14,560 nt of DNA from Globobulimina sp. (Eukaryota > Foraminifera > Rotaliida). How positions within the stretch are numbered: position 1 is the first letter of the stretch; every line of letters starts with the position of its first letter. The stretch lies in NCBI GenBank assembly GCA_003354225.1, contig PIVH01000007.1:1-14560 (forward strand), in the 5' to 3' direction. The notes under the pieces were generated by a model, which was given only the letters and a program-made list of their open reading frames with translations, was not told where the DNA came from and did no database searches. Shown piece by piece: positions 8,288 to 14,560 of the stretch. The position numbers and the translations under genes were made by a program.

Positions 8288-8610
8288 CTGAAATTAACAA
8301 CCATTGTTAACTTGTTGGAATTTTTTAATTTGTACAACTCAATTACTAGCTTTACACCAGTGGCGCCAAGGACATGAAAATTGTGTCGACCCAATCCTCA
8401 TGCCATTTGCTCCTCTGGTTTTAGCTATGCGTGATGTTTCCTTACTCATTACACTGTATGCTACAGACCCATGGAATTGGTGTTGGTCAGCGACCCATTA
8501 TTGTATGCGAGATAACAGCACTGACTGATTGTGTGACTTGACTTCAGCATTACTCTAATCAATCGGATTCAATCACGTTCATTCAAATACAACTGATTGT
8601 TAAAAATAAA

Positions 8611-8616
8611 TTTATT
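8611..8616 (-). terminator. AATAAA polyadenylation-like signal after ORF1
   Basis: AATAAA on the minus strand about 200 bases past the ORF1 stop, within an A/T-rich tract. If used, it would end a separate ORF1 message before ORF2. A/T richness makes chance occurrence plausible. Confidence 0.35.
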
Positions 8617-8812
8617 TAAAATCAATGTAATGTAAATCAAAGTAAAGTATGACAACAAACAAAAAATAGTCAACTTGACTAGTAAACTCAAATACTTCTA
8701 CAAAAACACACACAACAACAAACAAAAAAAAGAAATTACAAAACTTTGTGATTTGTTAAAATTTACACAAATTGATAAAAATTTGTTAGTAACCTAATTT
8801 TTGTGCTACTTC

Positions 8813-11800
8813 CTATTGTTTTGCTTGGCGACCAGTGGAACCTTTTGGATTACCACTGTCTCCACCACGTTCCCGTTGAACTTGACGTTCTTTTTCGAAT
8901 CGTTTCCATTGAACGTATTGTTGACTACTTGGACTAACCACACATGGTTCACCGCATTTGCATTGGTCACAACATGCTTGTGAGAAATCCGTGCATTTTG
9001 CTCGACGTTGAAACTCTGCAATCGATGTTATTTCCCGTGGGTTTGTCACCATTGTTCCTTGTGGTGGATCGACAATTGAAACAGTCCCATCATCTCGTAT
9101 GTTCCCATATATTTGATAGTATCGTCCCAACTCTTTCCCATTGTACCGTCGGAAGTATTCTTGAACTAATGTCATTGGGACTTTTGGCCAAGCTTCTGCA
9201 TCAGTTATTGGTGTTCCCTTGTTCTCGCCCTGTCGTTTCTTGTTTGCACCACGATTAAGTTCACGTGTGACATATCGTGTTATATTTTGTGTCCCTCTTG
9301 GTCCTTGTACTTCCCATCGATTTGGTTCTGGATCGGATGATCCTGCTGCTTGTGTCAAGGATGGAGACATTGGTGGCTCATTTCCGTACCTTGTGCTGTA
9401 TGGACATGGTTTGAATTCAGAGCATGCTTGACACATCCATTCGACATTCGGGTCTTTGCAGAATTCCACATCGGGCCATGAAGCTGCAATCGTCGGTTCG
9501 GCATCATCAATCCCTTCCGCTTGTGCCCCATTTTGTAATTGTTGATCTTGGTCATTCGTTATGAGTGCTCTTGCTTGATAATTTCGCACTACTGACATGG
9601 GGACATGAGGCCATGCTTGTTCATCCGTAATTTGTTGGCCACGACTCTCGAAATATTCTCTTCGACGCAGTCCTCGATGAATTTCTCGTAATTCTTCGGT
9701 TGTTGGTGTCAAAGATTCTTGTAATTCTGGAGTTTCGTCGCTGTCTTGCTCTGGACATTCATGTCGCCAATGACCCTGAATATGACAAGTATGGCACACA
9801 TAATCTGGTCCTGGCATAGTTGCTCTTCTTCTTCCATGCTGTTGTTGATGATTCATTGCTGCCATTTGAGCTTCTTGGTCTGCTTGACGTTGTACATATC
9901 TTCGCATTTGATTTTCTCTTCTTTGTCTTGTTCGTTCTATTTCTCCGAATAATCCAGGTAGTTGTAGAACACGTTGTCTTTCCCTTTCAGTGGCCCTGGC
10001 CATGTAAGCATTGAATTCATCCATTGTACCACTAACCGATTCTCCATCTTCATTTGTCCATGCTGCCACTCCTCCTGGTGGAAATGCTTGTTCTAATTGT
10101 GGTTCTTCATGGATAAAGCCATTTAACACTTGTGATCTACGGACTTGTTCTTCTTCCATTGCAACTTCTGCAGCAAGATTCTCGATCGTACTGCCAACTG
10201 TTTGTCCCACTGCATTTGTCCAAGCCACTGTTCCCAATGGTCTATCGCCAGTTTCAACATCATATCCAATTTGATCCAATAACCGTCTTCTAATTCTTCC
10301 ATCTCGGGTCCTCAAACGTACTGGCCGTACTTGTTCTCTTTCCACTGGTGGTTCTTCAGTTGCATCGACCATTACTCTTGCTGCTGGTGCAATGCGTCTT
10401 CTGGGTGGTCGTTGATCTTCTCTTGCCGCTGGTAATCTTTCTTCCGGTGCTCGTCTTCTATTTATTCTCAACAATGCTTCAATATCAACAACACGGTTAC
10501 CCGGTATTGGTACTTCTGGTTCGGAAACTGCTTCCAACATAGTACCCAATGTCTGATGGTAATGATCTTTGGATTCTTGTGTAAATTGTTTCCACTTCCC
10601 GGGTATTACCAAAGAGAGTGCAGCTGCTGATGCTAATGTTTCTCTCAATTGTTGATGATGGCCTTCATTTTGTCTTAGATTCTCATCAGTTTGTGTGCTT
10701 TCTTCCTTCCTCCCTTGTCTCTGACGACGGTTGTGTCTGTTCTTAGCACCATTTCTGATTTGGTTAATGTGCTGTAAATCTTGTGGAGACAAATGGTCAG
10801 ATTCTTCTTCACTAGATTGCTCATCTTGTTGGAATCCTGGCATCTCTGCCCATGCAGCTGCAAGTCCTGAAGATGTACATCTGGCTCTTGGTCGTCCTAA
10901 TTTGTATTCTTCTCCATACAATGCCATTGTTGACTTGACAAAATCAAGTTGAACGTTATGTTGCATTAACCAATCCAGTCCAAAAATAATCAATGGTAAT
11001 CGTCGATCGTCTCGTACCACATGTACAGTTTGTTTGAAATGCAATTCTCCAATGGCGAAAGACATTACGACTTTACCCAAAATTTTTATATTACCTCCAA
11101 AACCTGACATTACTGTATGATGACATGGTCGTATTGCAGACATGGGAATACCAAGAAGTTTACAAACAGACAATTGCGCAATACTAAGTCCCGATCCAGT
11201 ATCAGCCAATGCTGCTAATTTACATATTTTAATACATCGCTGAATTATACAAATTGCCATTTCCATGGGTTGTAACACAATTACAGAGTCAGGGTCTACT
11301 TCCTCCTCTGGCAAAACGGTCAATACAGTCGTATTCATCGTATCTTTGTCTAACCGATTCGGTCGGACTACTCTTGGTTCTGGTACTGGGGAAACAAGTT
11401 CGTTATTTACCTCAACCCAATTAGGGGTTACAGATCGATCCTTCAACACAGTATCGGGTTGGGACACAGATGGTTTGGGTACCCAAACAGGTTTGTTATT
11501 AATAATCTTACACCGTTTATTTTTACTTGTACTACTGTTTGTATGTACACCACCTACTGCACCCAACGGTTCGCCAGTCATTTTGGCAAAACAAACCCCA
11601 AAATTGTCAATTGGTTCGATTGTTTCATTTACAGTACTCGACGCGACACATTTTGCTCGGTAGGAGTCAGTATATTTCTTTTCTAACTCTTCTGACTCTC
11701 TTTTACGATGTTCCCTTTCTGATTTTTCAATTAAGGGTGTTAACCAATGGTCTTCGGTTAGCATCCCCCGTTTAGTAAAATAAACCCAGTTATCATAACA

Positions 11801-14560
11801 TTCTTTAAAATGGGGAAATTCAATACCTGGCACTAAAAACAATGGTAAATCATCCCAGTTAGTTATTGGATAGCCACGCCCCGTTTCTACCGCAAATTGA
11901 TGCAAATAATCTAAATACGCTATTGGTCCTTGACATACCTCGTCCTCTTCGTTCTTTAATTCGTATATAATTTTGTCAATTTCTTCTTTTGTTTCCGCGA
12001 ATTTCCTTTCTGACTGTGGTTGGGTCGCAACAAACGAGTTGGCCCATGCTGTTGCATGCAATTGTCGAGTCGGATTTTTCCCTGTTTGTTCACTGCTCTG
12101 ATTCATTTTGTCTTTATTTGGACAATCTTGGCGCCAATGGCCCTTTTCTCCACATGTATGACATGTATATCCTGGACCTGGCGGTCCCCTTGGTCGTCTA
12201 CTTGGCCCATATGATCGTCTCTGGTTTCCATATGGTGGTCGCCGTTGATTAATTTGAGCTGCTTGTTGAATCGAGTTTGGATTTCGAATGTTGATTCTGA
12301 GTACTCGTTCTTTTTCAACTGCACAGATATCCTTATCATACACATTTGGAAAATATGCCATGGCTTGCATGCCGATGTATCTGGCAGCATTGCCTAAGCT
12401 ACCATCCAGACAATAGGAAATTACTGTGTAGATGTTACCTTTGGAAAGTAATTTCAACTTTTCAACCAAATCCTGTGTTGTGACTGGATCTCCAGCGCGG
12501 GCATTTTCCCATACGACCTTGACCACTCTTCGGGCTTCATCTGATGCAATTGCTTTCAAATCTTTTTCATTTGCCACTACAAATGGTGCCTGAGCGTCTT
12601 GCGTTACGGAAAATTTGTCCTTCCGTGGGGCTGTTGTAGCAACATTGACTGGAAACAATGAGTATTCTGGTCTTTCCTCTGCAATGGTACGGAGCCCTAC
12701 TGGTCGTCTCACTACTGGTTGTTCAATATTTGGAGCCAATTGCATTGTATTGCGAATGCGTTTGGCCATTTTTGCCCAATTTGGTTCATCCATTCCTGCC
12801 AAATACTGTTGGACTGTTGGAAGATCTTCTGAATTTACTTTGCGTTGAAATTCTCTACACATTCGTCCATTTCTGTTGAACATAAATTCTTTAGGTGGAT
12901 GAGCACTATCAAAAAAAACTCTAAAAACATTTAAAAACTCGAACAATGGCATAGTGCCTTGCATTAATTTATCGTAAGCATCAGCTTGTGCGCCTCTGTC
13001 GCACGATGCATTACCGTACCGGTCTCTCAATTTAGTAATGACCATGTGGGGTCGAAATTTTTCTCCCATTTGTGAGTGTATTTGTTTGTATATTTTCTTT
13101 GGTGCCCCTGACAAAAAATAAAATAGGTATTCTTCAAAATAATTACGGTCACCCTGTAATGTACATACAATACGTGCATCGTCAATCCATGATTCCAAAT
13201 TCTCACCTTGCAATCCCGAAAAAATTAATTCTGGAGTCACAACTTTATGATCGAATTTAATACGATGTTGTTTGATGCGAATGGTTCGGTCGCCTTGTGC
13301 TACCCCTGGGTGTGGTGTTCGTTCCCGCGGAGCTCTTGCATTAAATTCTGTAGGGTCATGTTGACTGTTGCCCCTAGTGCCATCTCGATCACTCTGTATC
13401 GATATGATGGACTTTCGCGATTGTGAACTTTGATCTAATTTACTTTGTCTATAAGAATAATCGGGATTGTCATTCGATTTCTCTGGGATTGTATTATCTC
13501 TAGGTATTTTCCCTTGACTTTCAGGCGCCCAGTAATACTTTCCTGAATCAACTGTATTATCGGTTCTGGCCTTTCTCAAACCGTCATGAGTACTGTTCGA
13601 ACGACTTTTGGCTTGGGGCACATGTACATTTTGGTCTAACGAATTCGACCGATTTGCACCTGTACCGTCAGCCAATTGTCTCGATGCTGCAATCAATGAC
13701 TTTTGAAAATGGCCCAAATCGATAGGCTTTTGTTGACTGCTAGTACTTTTAACAGTTCTCATAGACGTATACTTTTTATTCAACGGGGGTATAGATGGAT
13801 CGATCTGTCCCGGTTGAGATAAATGTTTCCCCAAATTACCTGAACCATTAGCAGTTGGTCGTTTTGAAATCGGCGATTGTACTGGATTAATCGATCTCGA
13901 TGAATGTTGAGTCTCTTTAGATACATTTTGACCAATTGGTACTGGACCGTTTTGACATTGAGGCTTGACCCGATATTTTTTTGTCAAATCCTTACTTGAA
14001 TGGTCTTTTTGATTGTCGATTGTCGATTGTGATTGAGGTTGATTTCTGAAAGAAGTTTGTATTACTTGAGCGGCAGGGTCCGAAATTAAAGACTGCACTA
14101 ATTTATTTGTTGACTGTAAACGACCTTTGAGTTCTGTATTCTCTGCTGTTAGTACTGTTTGCTTTTTAAATAATTGGTCCTGATTTTGCGTCAAAAGACC
14201 GTTCGCGGAATCAACAACGTTTTTAGCACGGCATAATTTAGCATTATCGTCATTTTTCTTTTGAATTATGTCTTGGTACATATTGTCAAGATCTTGTTTA
14301 TTTCGTCTTTCATTTGACAAATCTGTACAATTTTGCGCATGCGTCAATTTTAGTCGATCATTTTCTTTTTTCAAACGTTCAATTTCTTTTCGACTGTCTA
14401 ATTCGGCCGGCGTCAGAACTGACGGTTCTGGATTCGATTGATTTCGCGACATTGTGCCCGATCGATTGAACAAATTCGAAACTCTGCCCGTAAGATTTTC
14501 GACAAACCCGATTCTGGTCGATTGAGAAATCGGTTTACTCGTTATTATCGATGGTGAATT
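8813..14560 (-). CDS. gag: ORF1: Gag-protease polyprotein (5' end outside window)
   Basis: The first in-frame ATG is at 14452 (1,879 residues to TAG at 8815-8813), but the frame stays open with no stop to the window edge, so the true start is probably upstream. Numbering from that ATG: residues about 17-125 form a predicted coiled coil (ERLKKENDRL...); 126-400 are Ser/Asn/Gln-rich; 407-520 match retrotransposon Gag/capsid (FSGLQGENLESW...LSGAPKKIYKQI); CCHC knuckle 1 at 764-777; retropepsin with catalytic DTGS at 1084-1087 and FGLDWL at about 1157-1162; an Arg/Glu-rich region with two AWTN repeats (1404-1500); knuckle 2 at 1553-1566; and two C-terminal Cys clusters (1665-1683, 1820-1837). In Gypsy elements such a protein builds the particle, packages RNA and self-cleaves. 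The 690 residues after the protease are where reverse transcriptase would normally begin, yet none is present. Confidence 0.9.
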   Translation of the reverse strand, partial: NSPSIITSKPISQSTRIGFVENLTGRVSNLFNRSGTMSRNQSNPEPSVLTPAELDSRKEIERLKKENDRLKLTHAQNCTDLSNERRNKQDLDNMYQDIIQKKNDDNAKLCRAKNVVDSANGLLTQNQDQLFKKQTVLTAENTELKGRLQSTNKLVQSLISDPAAQVIQTSFRNQPQSQSTIDNQKDHSSKDLTKKYRVKPQCQNGPVPIGQNVSKETQHSSRSINPVQSPISKRPTANGSGNLGKHLSQPGQIDPSIPPLNKKYTSMRTVKSTSSQQKPIDLGHFQKSLIAASRQLADGTGANRSNSLDQNVHVPQAKSRSNSTHDGLRKARTDNTVDSGKYYWAPESQGKIPRDNTIPEKSNDNPDYSYRQSKLDQSSQSRKSIISIQSDRDGTRGNSQHDPTEFNARAPRERTPHPGVAQGDRTIRIKQHRIKFDHKVVTPELIFSGLQGENLESWIDDARIVCTLQGDRNYFEEYLFYFLSGAPKKIYKQIHSQMGEKFRPHMVITKLRDRYGNASCDRGAQADAYDKLMQGTMPLFEFLNVFRVFFDSAHPPKEFMFNRNGRMCREFQRKVNSEDLPTVQQYLAGMDEPNWAKMAKRIRNTMQLAPNIEQPVVRRPVGLRTIAEERPEYSLFPVNVATTAPRKDKFSVTQDAQAPFVVANEKDLKAIASDEARRVVKVVWENARAGDPVTTQDLVEKLKLLSKGNIYTVISYCLDGSLGNAARYIGMQAMAYFPNVYDKDICAVEKERVLRINIRNPNSIQQAAQINQRRPPYGNQRRSYGPSRRPRGPPGPGYTCHTCGEKGHWRQDCPNKDKMNQSSEQTGKNPTRQLHATAWANSFVATQPQSERKFAETKEEIDKIIYELKNEEDEVCQGPIAYLDYLHQFAVETGRGYPITNWDDLPLFLVPGIEFPHFKECYDNWVYFTKRGMLTEDHWLTPLIEKSEREHRKRESEELEKKYTDSYRAKCVASSTVNETIEPIDNFGVCFAKMTGEPLGAVGGVHTNSSTSKNKRCKIINNKPVWVPKPSVSQPDTVLKDRSVTPNWVEVNNELVSPVPEPRVVRPNRLDKDTMNTTVLTVLPEEEVDPDSVIVLQPMEMAICIIQRCIKICKLAALADTGSGLSIAQLSVCKLLGIPMSAIRPCHHTVMSGFGGNIKILGKVVMSFAIGELHFKQTVHVVRDDRRLPLIIFGLDWLMQHNVQLDFVKSTMALYGEEYKLGRPRARCTSSGLAAAWAEMPGFQQDEQSSEEESDHLSPQDLQHINQIRNGAKNRHNRRQRQGRKEESTQTDENLRQNEGHHQQLRETLASAAALSLVIPGKWKQFTQESKDHYHQTLGTMLEAVSEPEVPIPGNRVVDIEALLRINRRRAPEERLPAAREDQRPPRRRIAPAARVMVDATEEPPVEREQVRPVRLRTRDGRIRRRLLDQIGYDVETGDRPLGTVAWTNAVGQTVGSTIENLAAEVAMEEEQVRRSQVLNGFIHEEPQLEQAFPPGGVAAWTNEDGESVSGTMDEFNAYMARATERERQRVLQLPGLFGEIERTRQRRENQMRRYVQRQADQEAQMAAMNHQQQHGRRRATMPGPDYVCHTCHIQGHWRHECPEQDSDETPELQESLTPTTEELREIHRGLRRREYFESRGQQITDEQAWPHVPMSVVRNYQARALITNDQDQQLQNGAQAEGIDDAEPTIAASWPDVEFCKDPNVEWMCQACSEFKPCPYSTRYGNEPPMSPSLTQAAGSSDPEPNRWEVQGPRGTQNITRYVTRELNRGANKKRQGENKGTPITDAEAWPKVPMTLVQEYFRRYNGKELGRYYQIYGNIRDDGTVSIVDPPQGTMVTNPREITSIAEFQRRAKCTDFSQACCDQCKCGEPCVVSPSSQQYVQWKRFEKERQVQRERGGDSGNPKGSTGRQAKQ
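9155..9220 (-). repeat. ITD-AWP protein repeat, copy 2
   Basis: GTPITDAEAWPKVPMTLVQEY. A more distant relative may be GYPITNWDDLPLFLVPGIEF at 11816-11878, before the protease. Each of the two clear copies is followed or preceded by a Cys cluster, suggesting a larger repeated unit. Confidence 0.75.
9578..9643 (-). repeat. ITD-AWP protein repeat, copy 1
   Basis: GQQITDEQAWPHVPMSVVRNY; matches the later GTPITDAEAWPKVPMTLVQEY at about half the positions. Confidence 0.75.
9755..9796 (-). other. CCHC zinc knuckle 2 of ORF1
   Basis: CHTCHIQGHWRHEC, complete. It shares CHTC....GHWR..CP and a preceding PGP-aromatic context with knuckle 1, so it is probably a duplicate that now lies after the protease. 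Confidence 0.92.
9953..10081 (-). repeat. AWTN protein repeat, copy 2
   Basis: GGVAAWTNEDGESVSGTMDE followed by FNAYMARATERERQRVLQLPGLF. Diverged in sequence from copy 1, so the duplication is not recent. Confidence 0.75.
10121..10243 (-). repeat. AWTN protein repeat, copy 1
   Basis: GTVAWTNAVGQTVGSTIENL followed by AAEVAMEEEQVRRSQVLNGF. Aligns with copy 2 over about 40 residues through AWTN, G..V..T, A..A and Q.L.G. Confidence 0.75.
10919..11218 (-). other. Retropepsin (aspartic protease) domain
   Basis: ALADTGSGLSIAQ carries the catalytic Asp in DTGS, SGFGG is in flap position, and LIIFGLDWLMQHNVQLDF matches the conserved C-terminal part of the fold. The single active-site triad implies a homodimer, as in other LTR elements. 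Confidence 0.9.
12122..12163 (-). other. CCHC zinc knuckle 1 of ORF1
   Basis: CHTCGEKGHWRQDC, complete C-X2-C-X4-H-X4-C, preceded by an Arg/Gly/Pro-rich nucleocapsid-like stretch (RRPRGPPGPGYT). Confidence 0.92.
12463..12542 (-). repeat. Partner of the 80-base repeat at the left window edge
   Basis: This is the in-gene copy, within the intact gag frame of ORF1 (residues about 638-664 counted from the ATG at 14452). It matches positions 1-80 at 79 of 80 bases. Confidence 0.95.
12884..13234 (-). other. Retrotransposon Gag (capsid-like) domain
   Basis: Seen features are the opening FSGLQGENLESWIDDAR, the aromatic EEYLFYFLSGAPKKIY block and the following long helices to about HPPKEF. These follow the pattern of the Ty3/Gypsy Gag family, in which a short F-G-W segment precedes the helical capsid core. 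Confidence 0.8.

Larger units (their letters stand above)
8139..8812 (-). other. Spacer between ORF1 and ORF2
   Basis: 674 bases with no convincing protein gene on either strand. In reading order it has a T-rich stretch (about 8700-8780), a 15-base palindrome centred at 8674, an AATAAA signal at 8616-8611, and near ORF2 the candidate splice sites and upstream ORF listed separately. Codon-like structure is absent, and stops occur in all frames. Confidence 0.75.
470..14560 (-). mobile_element. Large Gypsy-like LTR element A (5' end outside window)
   Basis: Reading right to left, the window shows a Gag-retropepsin ORF, a helicase ORF, a polypurine tract and a TG...CA block interpreted as the 3' LTR. 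Gag architecture (capsid-like region, CCHC knuckle, DTGS protease with a later FGLDWL motif) places it with Ty3/Gypsy elements. More than 14 kb is visible and the 5' LTR, primer-binding site and gag start lie beyond the right edge. Neither ORF contains reverse transcriptase, RNase H or integrase motifs that I can recognise, so the copy is probably non-autonomous. Both ORFs are uninterrupted over 5.7 and 6.5 kb, suggesting recent activity or continuing selection. A domesticated gene pair is the main alternative, but the adjacent polypurine tract and LTR argue against it. Confidence 0.8.

Noticed and set aside
8304-8528. Plus-strand 74-codon ORF in the ORF1-ORF2 spacer
   Set aside because: Low-similarity composition, no motif, and opposite to the transcription direction of the element.
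8667-8681. 15-base palindrome TAGTCAACTTGACTA as a regulatory site
   Set aside because: It is short, isolated and in an A/T-rich spacer; no supporting context.

Overview
The window looks like part of a large LTR retrotransposon of the Ty3/Gypsy (Metaviridae) type in a eukaryotic genome, most likely an invertebrate animal. The reasons are two very long intronless reading frames, a Gypsy-style Gag with CCHC zinc knuckles and a retropepsin, candidate eukaryotic splice sites and an AATAAA signal, and an LTR-like block with a polypurine tract next to it. I cannot name the species. All genes lie on the minus strand, so the element reads from right to left.

Layout in the reading direction. Positions 14560-8813 hold ORF1, a Gag-protease polyprotein of at least 1,879 residues whose frame is still open at the right window edge. 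Positions 8812-8139 are a 674-base spacer with a polyadenylation-like signal, a candidate 31-base exon and a short upstream ORF. Positions 8138-1668 hold ORF2, 2,156 residues, with an N-terminal CCHC knuckle, about 1,100 residues I do not recognise, and a complete superfamily 1B (UPF1-like) helicase core. Positions 1667-1530 are the 3' untranslated stretch ending in a T-rich box and polypurine tract. Positions 1529-470 are a putative 1,060-base LTR (TGTAA...TTACA). Positions 469-1 hold a candidate primer-binding site, a short leader and the 5' part of a second, internally deleted gag copy in the same orientation. The LTR therefore appears to be shared by two tandem elements: it is the 3' LTR of the large element (A) and the 5' LTR of a defective element (B) that runs off the left edge.

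The notable point is what is missing. I find no reverse transcriptase, RNase H, integrase or envelope in either ORF. The place where pol would be expected holds a helicase polyprotein. The likely reading is a non-autonomous or trans-complemented Gypsy-like element that makes its own particle protein and protease plus an RNA/DNA helicase. The two ORFs may be expressed from separate or alternatively spliced messages, with ORF2 either spliced or reached by termination-reinitiation at a TAATG overlap. The 5' LTR of element A is outside the window, so the LTR pair and target-site duplication cannot be checked here.
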